The notes: generated by a model from the letters alone, not told the origin. A stretch of DNA of 7,951 nt from an uncultured Lachnospiraceae bacterium (GCA_946406305.1 CAMJKC010000075.1:1-7951); one strand, 5' to 3'; counted from the stretch's first letter, positions 1 to 6,636 are shown. Program-made: numbers and translations.

Positions 1-1
1 T

Positions 2-348
2 TAAATACTCCTCATGTAGCTCATCCAATAATATGGCTGGAGCATCATAGTTCAGTGAGTGTGTTTTTATTTTATCAACCATCAGTGCATCAAGCAAAGC
101 TGTAATAAAGTACTTTATTGTATATTCATCGGTGGCTTCTTCTACCGCATCTCGCATTTGACCATATTCCTTTAATTGTTCTTCAGGAGTAACAAACAAA
201 GCTCTGTCCTTTGTTACCTCGTTTAATAATCCATAATAAAATGCCTACTAATCATCTGACCTATTTTCTAAAATTGAGCAGTAAAGTTCTACATTTGCTC
301 CACATCAGGCTGGCTCATAAAGTTTTCATAGTGTTCTTCTATTCTTAT
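2..348 (-). pseudogene. Decayed accessory-element gene, runs off the left edge
   Basis: The product is not recognised. The long open stretch (244 down to 2) reads as a soluble, acidic, helical protein, including ALFVTPEEQLKEYGQMRDAV and ITALLDALMVDKIKTHSLNY, and continues past the window edge. The start is broken: AAGGAG (360-355) is followed six bases later by ATA (348-346) where an ATG is expected. The frame then reads RIEEHYENFMSQPDVEQM and hits TAG. A one-base shift restores VELYCSILENRSDD, followed by two adjacent TAG/TAG-type stops (about 250-245) and then AFYYGLLNEVTKDRALF. So there is a lost start, one frameshift and two stops, yet coding character remains throughout, meaning recent decay. 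The style resembles small accessory proteins of clostridial conjugative elements, but I cannot name a family. Confidence is high that it is a broken gene and low on its origin. Confidence 0.7.
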
Positions 349-354
349 AATTAA

Positions 355-371
355 CTCCTTAAATTATACCA
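355..371 (-). promoter_or_regulatory. Extended -10 promoter and Shine-Dalgarno of the decayed left-edge gene
   Basis: On the minus strand TGGTATAAT (371-363) is a perfect extended -10 element, followed at once by AAGGAG (360-355). No good -35 is visible, as expected for an extended -10 promoter. A start about seven bases past the -10 would leave almost no leader. The promoter and ribosome site look intact although the gene they serve is dead. Confidence 0.5.
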
Positions 372-387
372 AATTTTCAATTTTTTT

Positions 388-457
388 GATACGAAATGTT
401 ACGATTTATTTTTTTAGATACAAATAGATACGATATGATACGGAATTGATATGTTAT
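388..457 (+). repeat. Row of GATAC-type direct repeats, about 10 bp apart
   Basis: GATAC occurs at 388, 417, 427 and 437, with one-base variants GTTAC at 398, GATAT at 448 and GTTAT at 453. Unit-to-unit steps are 10, 19, 10, 10 and 11 bases, so most units fall on the same face of the helix. The loose consensus is GATACgAaAT. The row lies directly upstream of the minus-strand promoter at 371-363. That placement suits an operator or iteron-like protein-binding array; function is inferred only. Confidence 0.55.
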
Positions 458-466
458 GGTTTGATT

Positions 467-495
467 AAAAGTTCCATTGGAAACTTTTTTTATTT
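467..495. terminator. Terminator-like hairpin, possibly bidirectional
   Basis: The arms AAAAGTTCC (467-475) and GGAAACTTTT (479-488) form a nine-pair stem with one bulged A and a three-base loop. On the plus strand the stem runs into a T tract (TTTTTTTATTT). On the minus strand it is followed only by the stem's own TTTT. It lies between the dehydratase operon and the promoter of the left gene and could stop read-through into it. No plus-strand gene leads into it. Confidence 0.4.
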
Positions 496-596
496 GCACC
501 ATCATCAAAAAATTAAAATTTGAAATTATTTTTTTTATATTTTCATAAAATGTAAAAATAAAAAGACTTAAATTCGAAGGATTTTTTCAATAAGTA

Positions 597-728
597 TCAG
601 ACATTATCTCCGTCACTTTCAATCATATCTCTATAATACATAATACCCTGTGTCCTTTCCCATATACCAATAATAACATTCTTCCCATACTCATCATATT
701 TTTTTTCAAGCGAAGTTTTATATCTATA
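597..728 (-). pseudogene. Orphan coding remnant of 43 codons, unidentified
   Basis: A minus-strand open frame between a TAA (731-729) and TGA (599-597) reads YRYKTSLEKKYDEYGKNVII followed by GIWERTQGIMYYRDMIESDG and DNV. The mix of charged and aromatic residues and its lower AT content than the flanks suggest real former coding sequence. It has no start codon near its beginning and no ribosome site, so it is probably the tail of a lost gene. I do not recognise the family. It lies downstream of the dehydratase in the same direction. Confidence 0.35.
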
Positions 729-807
729 TTATTGTTAGTATAAATATTTCCACATAAAAAAACACATAATTACAAAATCATTATCGTTTTTTTTATGAAG
801 TTTATTA

Positions 808-2658
808 TTAAAGCTCATAAGTTTTGACTATTTTTTTTATTTCCTTTTTAATTTCATCGCCAAACTCTAAATTTTCATTGGCAAGTTTCATTAAGTCTTT
901 TAATTCCTTCATAAATTCATCTTCATTAAAAACAATAGGGTGCCCTATAAATATTCTGTCATTATTTGTTTTCTTCAAGCCTTCTTCAGAAAGCATTAAC
1001 TCTTCATACAACTTTTCTCCTGGTCTTAAACCTGTTATAACTATGTCTATATCTTCATAAGGTTTATAACCACTTAGCCTTATTAAATTTTCTGCCATAT
1101 CTATTATTTTGACTGGTTTTCCCATATCAAGAACAAATATTTCTCCACCTTTAGCATAAGCACCTGCTTGTAATACAAGTGAAACTGCCTCTGGTATTGT
1201 CATAAAATATCTTGTAACATTTCTATCTGTAACTGTTACAGGTCCACCTTCCAATATTTGCTTTTTAAAAAGAGGCACAACCGACCCATTACTTCCAAGG
1301 ACATTTCCAAATCTAACTGCGGCAAAATTAGTTTTACTGTGTTTTGACTTGTATTGTATAATCATCTCACATATTCTTTTACTTGCCCCCATTACATTTG
1401 TTGGGTTTACTGCTTTATCTGTTGATATTAAAATAAATTTTTTTGCATTATACTTATCACAGGCATTTACAACATTAAGAGTTCCATAACAATTATTCTT
1501 TATTGCCTCCATAGGACTAAATTCCATAAGTGGAACATGCTTATGTGCTGCAGCATGAAATACAATATCAATGTTATAATTTTCAAATATTTCATCAATT
1601 CTTTTTTCATCTCTTACTGAAGCTATAAGTGTAACAATTTCAACTGAATTATATTTCTTCATAAGTTCCAGTTGGATATCATATATACTATTTTCATATA
1701 TATCTAATAATATCAATTTTTTAGGATTATGCGTTATTATCTGCCGTGCAAGTTCACTTCCTATTGACCCCCCAGCCCCAGTAACTAACACTGTTTTATT
1801 TTCTACAAATGATATAATTTCTTCTGTATTTATATTTATAGGTTCTCTCATAAGCAAATCTTCAATATTGATATCTCTAAGTCTGCTTATTGCAACATCT
1901 CCATTCATTATCTGATATATTCCTGGAAGAACTTTAACTTTACAGTTTGTCTTCGCTGCAATATTTATAATCTCTCTCTTATCTTTTTCATTTACACTTG
2001 GCAGTGCAATATATATTTCATCAATTTGATATTTTTCAGCAACTTTTATTATATCATTTCTATTTCCTATAATCTTAACTCCATTTAAATTCTTACCTTT
2101 TTTATTTGGGTTATCATCAATAAAGCATACAACTTTTGCATCTGTATATTTTGATGTTTTTATTTCTTTTAATAAAATTGATCCAGCTTCTCCAGCCCCT
2201 ACTATCATAACATGTTTATTAACTATATATAAATTATTTGACAATGATCTTATAAGTCTATAAGAAAATCTTCCAGAAATAACAACAACATATAAGAAGA
2301 TGAATTCTAATAAATAAAAACTTCTTGGTAAATATGACTCTTTTAAAATAGAAACAATATAATAAAAAATTGATGATACTAAACAAGCAAAAAATATAAT
2401 TATTGCTTCTCTTATGCTTGCTACTGACCACATAACTTTATATAAATTAAATATCGCAAAAACAACTACTGTTAAAAATATATAATATTTTACAATGTGT
2501 AAATATATATAAAAATAGTTTAGAAACTGAAAACTTAAATTAAATTCAAATCTTATAAATAAAACTAAAAAACCTGTAAAAAATACAGTAATCATATCTA
2601 TAATACAAAGAATCATCATCCTAAATATTTTATTTTTAATAATATTATTTATTATCAT
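808..2658 (-). CDS. Membrane-anchored NDP-sugar 4,6-dehydratase (CapD/FlaA1/PglF type)
   Basis: Predicted to convert a UDP-HexNAc (probably UDP-GlcNAc) to its 4-keto-6-deoxy sugar, the first step toward modified sugars such as bacillosamine or other amino sugars of surface glycans. The 616 residues match the long membrane form of the family. There are four hydrophobic segments (about 15-36, 59-77, 85-104 and 113-129). A first Rossmann fold starts at VGAGEAGS (153-160). The catalytic short-chain dehydrogenase fold has TGAGGSIG (293-300), HAAAHKHVPLME (368-379) and STDKAVNPTNVMGASK (412-427). The active site reads D414-K415, then M423-xxx-K427. Methionine replaces the usual tyrosine of YxxxK, as in PglF-type enzymes. 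LRPGEKLYEE (544-553) is also typical. The start overlaps the glycosyltransferase stop as ATGA, without a clear ribosome site, so translation is probably coupled. The exact substrate is uncertain. Confidence 0.93.
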   Translation of the reverse strand: MIINNIIKNKIFRMMILCIIDMITVFFTGFLVLFIRFEFNLSFQFLNYFYIYLHIVKYYIFLTVVVFAIFNLYKVMWSVASIREAIIIFFACLVSSIFYYIVSILKESYLPRSFYLLEFIFLYVVVISGRFSYRLIRSLSNNLYIVNKHVMIVGAGEAGSILLKEIKTSKYTDAKVVCFIDDNPNKKGKNLNGVKIIGNRNDIIKVAEKYQIDEIYIALPSVNEKDKREIINIAAKTNCKVKVLPGIYQIMNGDVAISRLRDINIEDLLMREPININTEEIISFVENKTVLVTGAGGSIGSELARQIITHNPKKLILLDIYENSIYDIQLELMKKYNSVEIVTLIASVRDEKRIDEIFENYNIDIVFHAAAHKHVPLMEFSPMEAIKNNCYGTLNVVNACDKYNAKKFILISTDKAVNPTNVMGASKRICEMIIQYKSKHSKTNFAAVRFGNVLGSNGSVVPLFKKQILEGGPVTVTDRNVTRYFMTIPEAVSLVLQAGAYAKGGEIFVLDMGKPVKIIDMAENLIRLSGYKPYEDIDIVITGLRPGEKLYEELMLSEEGLKKTNNDRIFIGHPIVFNEDEFMKELKDLMKLANENLEFGDEIKKEIKKIVKTYEL

Positions 2659-3965
2659 TCTATTTTAGTATTATCAAGTAACCCCTTTATATTTTTTAAT
2701 GTGTTTTTATAAAATTTATAATATTCTTTCCTTTCATTTAATTTTAAACCTTTGCTGGACAAATCATAAAAATCTCTAACAACTATATCTATTGATTTAA
2801 TTATATCCGCTGCATTATTGGTTATAGTATATGTAGAAGCCCCATTTATGTTTTGCTTTTTCACCAACTTTTTATATAATAGTTTTTGCAAACTGCTAAA
2901 AACTGTAAACTGAGTACACCCTATGAAATCAGCAACTTCTATTAAATATGTCAAACTTTTATTATATTTTATATATATAAGTATCTTCAATTCCACTAAT
3001 ACCAATCCATGTTGTAATGCTACAGTTTTTAAATATCTATCAAGTAGTTTATTTATAAAATATACATCTAAAAAAATATTTTCACCACTATATAAGTTTG
3101 CATATATAGGGACCGTCTCTAACCCAACCTTTTTTGTTCCAGGAAACAATGGAACAGTAAATTCGTCTCTTGCATAGCTAAATAAAAATTTATATATATC
3201 TATCTTTTTCTTTTTATAATCTTTTAAATCATATATGCTCTTATAAAAATTATCATAATACTCTATTACATTTAATTTCATTCTTACTATATCTGAAATA
3301 TTAAACCCTTGAGCAATAAGTGAACCTTCTGTTTTTACATAATAATATGTTGGAACTGGATTCACAGATATTTTGTCTATATGAAGCATATACTCTAAAT
3401 TAAATATAAAATCCTCACAAAAACTAAGCGTCTCATCCATCTTTACATCATATTTATCAATTATTTCTTTTTTAAATATCTTATTCCACAATACACCATA
3501 GTAGTAGTCTGCTGGATTTTCTATCATAAATTCAGCGAAATCTACTCTATTTAATATCATCTTCTCATCAATTGCACCTTTTTTAGCGACATTCCTACCT
3601 ACCACTCTATAAAAATGAGTAATAGCTAAGCCACAGTTTTTTTCTGATATTGACCTCGTAAGAATTTTTGTTGAATCTTTAGTTATATAATCATCTGCAT
3701 CAACAAACTGTATATAATTACCTGTTGCAATTTTTATTCCATCATTTCTTGCACTTGATACCCCTGCATTTTTTTTGTGAATAACTACAACTCTATTATC
3801 TTTCTTTTTATAACTATCACAAATTTTTGGCGATTTATCTGTGCTTCCATCATCAATCAATATAAGTTCTATATTTTTATATTCTTGTGTAAGAATACTA
3901 TCTACACATCTTTTTATTGAATTTTCTTTATTGTATATTGGAACAATTATACTAACTTTTTTCAT
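2655..3965 (-). CDS. Family 2 glycosyltransferase with C-terminal winged-helix (MarR-like) domain
   Basis: The N-terminal about 210 residues form a GT-A glycosyltransferase. They show VSIIVPIYNKENSIKRCVDS (4-23), the nucleotide-binding DDGS (38-41), NAGVSSARNDG (66-76), the metal-binding DADD (89-92), NKIFKKEII (161-169) and a CEDF motif (183-186) where the catalytic acid is expected. It likely adds a sugar to a surface polysaccharide or glycolipid on the cytosolic side. Residues about 318-400 look different and fit a MarR-type winged helix: ELKILIYI, SLTYLIEVADFIG, a recognition-like helix TQFTVFSSLQKLLYKKLV and a wing ending in TYTITNNAADII. The rest is a lysine-rich tail. No membrane segment is seen. 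It starts 9 nt after the prfA stop with no Shine-Dalgarno and overlaps the dehydratase by 4 nt. The glycosyltransferase call is firm; the DNA-binding role of the tail is inference. Confidence 0.9.
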   Translation of the reverse strand: MKKVSIIVPIYNKENSIKRCVDSILTQEYKNIELILIDDGSTDKSPKICDSYKKKDNRVVVIHKKNAGVSSARNDGIKIATGNYIQFVDADDYITKDSTKILTRSISEKNCGLAITHFYRVVGRNVAKKGAIDEKMILNRVDFAEFMIENPADYYYGVLWNKIFKKEIIDKYDVKMDETLSFCEDFIFNLEYMLHIDKISVNPVPTYYYVKTEGSLIAQGFNISDIVRMKLNVIEYYDNFYKSIYDLKDYKKKKIDIYKFLFSYARDEFTVPLFPGTKKVGLETVPIYANLYSGENIFLDVYFINKLLDRYLKTVALQHGLVLVELKILIYIKYNKSLTYLIEVADFIGCTQFTVFSSLQKLLYKKLVKKQNINGASTYTITNNAADIIKSIDIVVRDFYDLSSKGLKLNERKEYYKFYKNTLKNIKGLLDNTKIE

Positions 3966-3974
3966 ATTTATAAA

Positions 3975-5039
3975 TTATAAATTAGCTAATTTTTTTGCCC
4001 TGTCAGCAGCTATTATTGTTTCTATTAACTCATTTATATCTCCATTCATTATACTATCAATTTTATATAAAGTAAGTCCTATACGGTGGTCAGTTACTCT
4101 CCCTTGTGGAAAGTTATAGGTTCTTATTTTTTCTGACCTATCTCCTGTTCCTATTTGGTCATGTTTCTCTTTTGCTTCTTTATTGTGCTTTTCGGTAATC
4201 ATTATATCATACATTTTTGCTCTTAACATCTTCATTGCTTTTTCTCTATTTTGCTGTTGACTTCTTTCTTCTTGACATGCAACTACTATCCCTGTAGGTA
4301 TATATGTAAGCCTAACAGCTGATGAAGTTTTGTTTACATGTTGCCCCCCTGCTCCAGAAGCTCTATATACATCCATTTGAATGTCTGCTGGATTTATGTC
4401 CACTTCAACATCTTCTGCCTCTGGCATAACTGCAACTGTAACTGTTGAAGTATGTATTCTTCCACTACTCTCAGTTTCAGGTACTCTCTGCACTCTATGC
4501 ACACCAGTTTCATACTTAAACTTTGAATATGCTCCTTTGCCATTTACCATAAATGACACTTCTTTAAATCCACCTATTCCAATTTCATTAACAGATAAAA
4601 GAGTTACTGTCCAATGCATACTATCTGCGTATGCAACATACATTCTATATAACTCAGCTGCAAAGAGCGCTGCTTCATCTCCTCCTGCACCTTGTCTTAT
4701 TTCAACTATTATATTTCTATCATCAAGTGGATCTTTTGGTATTAATAGAATTTTAATTTCATTATAAAGTCTCTCTTTATCTTTTTTTGCTTTAACTAAA
4801 TCTTCTCTTGCCATAGCAAGCATATCTTTATCTGTTTCTGTATCTATTATGTGAAGTGAATCTTCTTCAAGTTTAAGAGCACTTAAATACTCTTTATATG
4901 TATTGATAATAGGCTCAAGGTCCACTTGTTCTTTCATAAGCTGCCTATATCTCTCCACATCTTTTGTCGCAATATCTGTATTTAATTCATTCATTATTTC
5001 TTCATAATGTTTATACAATTCGTTAAGTCTTTCTTCCAT
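3975..5039 (-). CDS. prfA: Peptide chain release factor 1
   Basis: RF1 reads UAA and UAG in the ribosomal A site and triggers release of the finished protein. The 354 residues are the usual length. The GGQ catalytic motif is at 231-233 in [11 protein letters not shown]. The stop-codon tripeptide is PET (187-189, the P-x-T form of RF1, not the SPF of RF2) in [31 protein letters not shown] (115-127) and [18 protein letters not shown] (302-319) are conserved family blocks. AGGGG lies 9 bases before the ATG. Clostridial prfA usually sits beside prmC, its methyltransferase; here no prmC is visible, ssrA lies upstream and sugar genes lie 9 nt downstream. The identity is certain. Confidence 0.98.
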   Translation of the reverse strand: MEERLNELYKHYEEIMNELNTDIATKDVERYRQLMKEQVDLEPIINTYKEYLSALKLEEDSLHIIDTETDKDMLAMAREDLVKAKKDKERLYNEIKILLIPKDPLDDRNIIVEIRQGAGGDEAALFAAELYRMYVAYADSMHWTVTLLSVNEIGIGGFKEVSFMVNGKGAYSKFKYETGVHRVQRVPETESSGRIHTSTVTVAVMPEAEDVEVDINPADIQMDVYRASGAGGQHVNKTSSAVRLTYIPTGIVVACQEERSQQQNREKAMKMLRAKMYDIMITEKHNKEAKEKHDQIGTGDRSEKIRTYNFPQGRVTDHRIGLTLYKIDSIMNGDINELIETIIAADRAKKLANL

Positions 5040-5059
5040 TTTTTACAACCCCTAAAAAT

Positions 5060-5068
5060 ATTATATCA
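5060..5068 (-). promoter_or_regulatory. Probable prfA operon promoter (extended -10)
   Basis: TGATATAAT (5068-5060, minus strand) is a perfect extended -10 in the gap between the ssrA terminator and prfA. No convincing -35 is present at 16-18 bp. A start near 5053 would give a leader of about 15 nt that still contains the AGGGG ribosome site. It implies that prfA, the glycosyltransferase and the dehydratase are transcribed separately from ssrA. Confidence 0.55.
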
Positions 5069-5130
5069 TAAAAACAAACTCAAAAATCAAACTTATAATA
5101 AATCTATTTAATAAAAATTTACCATAAGCT

Positions 5131-5187
5131 TAAACAATAAAACATTGAATAATCGGCACTCATAAATATAGCCAAAAATTCAATGTT
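5131..5187 (-). terminator. Intrinsic terminator of ssrA
   Basis: The arms AACATTGAAT and ATTCAATGTT (5187-5178 and 5150-5141, minus strand) pair perfectly over 10 bp. An inner TTGGC/GCCGA pairing lengthens the stem. The T-rich TTATTGTTTA follows. It begins 9 bases after the mature tmRNA end. Confidence 0.75.
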
Positions 5188-5195
5188 ATTTTTAA

Positions 5196-5530
5196 TGGAG
5201 CTGACGGGAATTGAACCCGTGTCCAAAAGACAATCCCCTGTCCTTCTACTATCATAGTCAATTGATAAATTTAACTTTATACTATTCAATTGACAAATTA
5301 TATATAAAGCGATTCTCTTGATACGACCATACTATAGAGAAATTTAGTATGTAGTTTCTCACATAAATGACACATTTATAAATAGTGTGAGTGCTATTCA
5401 CAATGTGTTAGCTGAAATTAGGCAGCTAATGCAAAATTTTTATTTGCGTTTATTTTGTTTGCTACTTTACGAGTTCGCCTACGGATAGCTTCTACAGTTT
5501 CAAACCTCCTGTCGAAACCAATACAACCCC
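5196..5530 (-). ncRNA. ssrA: Transfer-messenger RNA (tmRNA)
   Basis: tmRNA frees ribosomes stalled on broken mRNAs and tags the unfinished protein for proteolysis, together with SmpB. The 5' end GGGGTTG (5530-5524) pairs with CAGCTCC (5203-5197) to form the acceptor stem, with A5196 (in sense) as the discriminator base. The T-arm is GACACGGGTTCAATTCCCGT, and GGTTTCGACAGGAGG near the 5' end is the classic tmRNA start. CCA is not encoded (the sequence continues TTAAAAAT), so it must be added after transcription. Its length of 335 nt is normal for a one-piece tmRNA. It has its own promoter and terminator. The identity is certain; the ends are precise to about a base. Confidence 0.97.
5418..5462 (-). 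other. tmRNA tag-peptide reading frame
   Basis: Starting at the resume codon GCA (5462-5460), just after AGTA, the frame encodes ANKINANKNFALAA and ends with TAA (5420-5418). The -ALAA end is the standard degron for ClpXP-type proteases. At 14 residues it is longer than the 9-11 residues common in many bacteria, and the N-terminal half (ANKINANKN) is lysine- and asparagine-rich. Confidence 0.85.
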
Positions 5531-5538
5531 ATAAGTTA

Positions 5539-5567
5539 ATTATACATATTTTTTATTATTTTTTCAA
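5539..5567 (-). promoter_or_regulatory. ssrA promoter
   Basis: TTGAAA (5567-5562), an exact 17-base spacer and TATAAT (5544-5539) on the minus strand lie eight bases before the tmRNA 5' end. This is a near-consensus housekeeping promoter, as expected for an abundant stable RNA. Confidence 0.88.
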
Positions 5568-5601
5568 TGATTATATTTTAATGATAAAGTCGGGGATAAT
5601 T

Positions 5602-5622
5602 TTACCACCATTATGGTGGTAA
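5602..5622. repeat. Perfect palindrome TTACCACCAT-T-ATGGTGGTAA
   Basis: Ten-base arms flank a single central T. It sits between the recombinase-remnant terminator and the ssrA promoter, about 35 bp upstream of the ssrA -35. It could be a symmetric protein-binding site, a bidirectional hairpin, or an element-end site. A relative lies next to it at 5637-5662. Confidence 0.6.
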
Positions 5623-5636
5623 TTTTCAAAACATAC

Positions 5637-5662
5637 AATTTCCCACCTTTGCTGTGGTAATT
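5637..5662. repeat. Second, imperfect inverted repeat sharing GTGGTAATT with its neighbour
   Basis: AATT-tc-CCAC (5637-5646) and GTGG-t-AATT (5654-5662) form an interrupted inverted repeat around a seven-base centre. The right arm GTGGTAATT also matches the right arm of the perfect palindrome at 5602-5622. The pair looks like a two-site array. Confidence 0.45.
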
Positions 5663-5670
5663 ATTTAAAG

Positions 5671-5705
5671 CAAAAAAATGAGACCCCTTTACCCTTCAGT
5701 CTCAT
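5671..5705 (-). terminator. Intrinsic terminator overlapping the recombinase remnant's stop
   Basis: On the minus strand ATGAGAC (5705-5699) pairs with GTCTCAT (5684-5678). The loop contains the TAA stop, and a T run (5678-5672) follows. The degenerate copy at 7398-7435 carries the same arrangement with the stem broken, so the terminator belongs to the mobile gene itself. Confidence 0.65.
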
Positions 5706-6108
5706 CTTTCCATTTAACTATTATTTTATCTTTTTTGACTATGACCCTATCCACCAGTGCATAAAATAACCCTTCGTCAAAACAATCCAGCTTGTTTTTA
5801 CTTGCTTTCAGGTCATTTATGTAGGTTTCAAGTACTTTTACTCTGTCACCCTTATCCTTAAGGACGGCGGTTATCTTATCTAATTTCTCTTGAATTTTAG
5901 TGGATTTGTCCGCCAAATCTCTATATTTCTTATTGTACTCATCTTGATATTGTACATGAGTGCTATTTTCTTCTATTAATTTGTATAGTTTCTTTTCGCA
6001 TTTGTCATACTCGTTCTACAGTTTTTTCTGTTCTGCCTTTTCTCTATCGCTACACATTAGCATTTATTTTATGCTCTCAACATTTATTATAACATCTTTC
6101 CTATTAAG
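5689..6108 (-). pseudogene. Large serine recombinase, C-terminal remnant (copy 1)
   Basis: The frame encodes the coiled-coil and C-terminal end of a large serine recombinase of the kind that moves clostridial conjugative and mobilisable elements. From about 6060 it reads CSDREKAEQKKL, TAG, NEYDKCEKKLYKLIEENSTH, VQYQDEYNKKYRDLADKSTK, IQEKLDKI, then the hallmark end CFDEGLFYALVDRVIVKKDK and IIVKWKDETEG. Two in-frame stops, TAA (6066-6064) and TAG (6018-6016), interrupt it. The N-terminal catalytic domain and zinc-ribbon region are absent. Beyond about 6070 (VIINVESIK) the similarity is less sure, so the left border is uncertain. A TTG at 5916 could start a 75-aa piece, but it has no convincing ribosome site. 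Family assignment is from motif memory. The gene is dead; a shortened second copy is at 7417-7516. Confidence 0.75.
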
Positions 6109-6171
6109 TTAGTTGTAGAATTCTACTATTATTATATCCTTTCACTTTATTTTATTTTTTTACATATATTA

Positions 6172-6594
6172 TTAATCAAAATTATATACAATTTTGTTCA
6201 ATTCATTGATATAAAAATCATCTTTCAATATCAAATTGACACTTTCCTCATCAAAACAATGTACTATTTTATTTCTAATATTTCTACATGTCTTTTTATT
6301 TTTATAACTCTGTTTATTAAACACATATTGCAAATCTTCATAAGTACATTCATTATTACAATAATAATTCTTTATTTTTGATGGCTCTATGCTAGTCGCT
6401 TTATAAACAGATTCGTTTTGCTTACCACCAGTTATTTTAATTTGTATTGTTTTTGCTACATACTCTGATACAATATAATAACTTAAAAATTTTATTATTT
6501 TATCTCTTTTATCTTTGTTGCTTATTAAAGAAGCTACTTTTTTATAAATTTTTTTGTATTCTTTATTTATATTTTGTTTTGATGACTTTTTCAT
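6172..6594 (-). CDS. Small HEPN-like protein with Rx4H motif (possible RNase toxin)
   Basis: This intact 140-residue, lysine- and asparagine-rich soluble protein has no recognisable full-length family. Near the C-terminus CRNIRNKIVHCFDEESVNLI contains R107-N108-K-I-V-H112. That is the Rx4H (RN-xxx-H) signature of HEPN RNases, placed at the end of a helix as in that superfamily. HEPN proteins act as toxins in HEPN/MNT pairs and in abortive-infection systems, cutting tRNA or mRNA. No MNT nucleotidyltransferase partner is next to it, so it may be solitary or may have lost its antitoxin. A GTGGGA ribosome site precedes the ATG and a candidate promoter lies at 6665-6637. Its very AT-rich codon use and its place between recombinase remnants suggest transfer. 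The ORF is solid; the HEPN call is moderate. Confidence 0.6.
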   Translation of the reverse strand: MKKSSKQNINKEYKKIYKKVASLISNKDKRDKIIKFLSYYIVSEYVAKTIQIKITGGKQNESVYKATSIEPSKIKNYYCNNECTYEDLQYVFNKQSYKNKKTCRNIRNKIVHCFDEESVNLILKDDFYINELNKIVYNFD

Positions 6595-6636
6595 TTATTT
6601 CCCACTTTTAGTTTGAACATTTTACAGCACTACCTT

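Larger units (their letters stand above)
361..807. other. Gene-poor stretch between the decayed left gene and the dehydratase gene
   Basis: This stretch has no intact gene. It holds, from left to right, a minus-strand extended -10 promoter, a row of GATAC repeats, a terminator-like hairpin, about 100 bases of plain AT-rich sequence, and a 43-codon minus-strand coding remnant. I see no RNA gene and no convincing intrinsic terminator directly behind the dehydratase stop codon. Confidence 0.6.

Noticed and set aside
388..457. GATAC row as a CRISPR array
   Set aside because: Units are only 5-10 bases with no unique spacers; this is a binding-site-like array, not CRISPR.
793..820. Strong hairpin (TTATGAAGTTTA / TAAAGCTCATAA) across the dehydratase stop codon as its terminator
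   Set aside because: In the direction of transcription it is followed by a run of A, not T, so it does not fit an intrinsic terminator. It could still act in RNA stability.
824..1060. Plus-strand open frame antisense to the dehydratase C-terminus
   Set aside because: Shadow of a well-supported gene; serine/isoleucine-rich antisense composition.
3841..4119. Plus-strand open frame of 92 codons
   Set aside because: It lies antisense across the prfA/glycosyltransferase junction and has no protein-family pattern.
4381..4767. Plus-strand open frame of 128 codons
   Set aside because: It is antisense to the conserved GGQ region of prfA and its composition reflects that gene; no ribosome site.
5196..5230. 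3' end of ssrA as an attachment site for an integrated element
   Set aside because: Phages and ICEs often use this site, but here the debris lies on the 5' side and no second copy of the ssrA 3' end is seen in the window.
5914..5916. TTG at 5916 as the start of a real 75-aa gene
   Set aside because: The same frame continues upstream with recombinase coiled-coil sequence, so the 75-aa frame is just the stop-free tail of the remnant.
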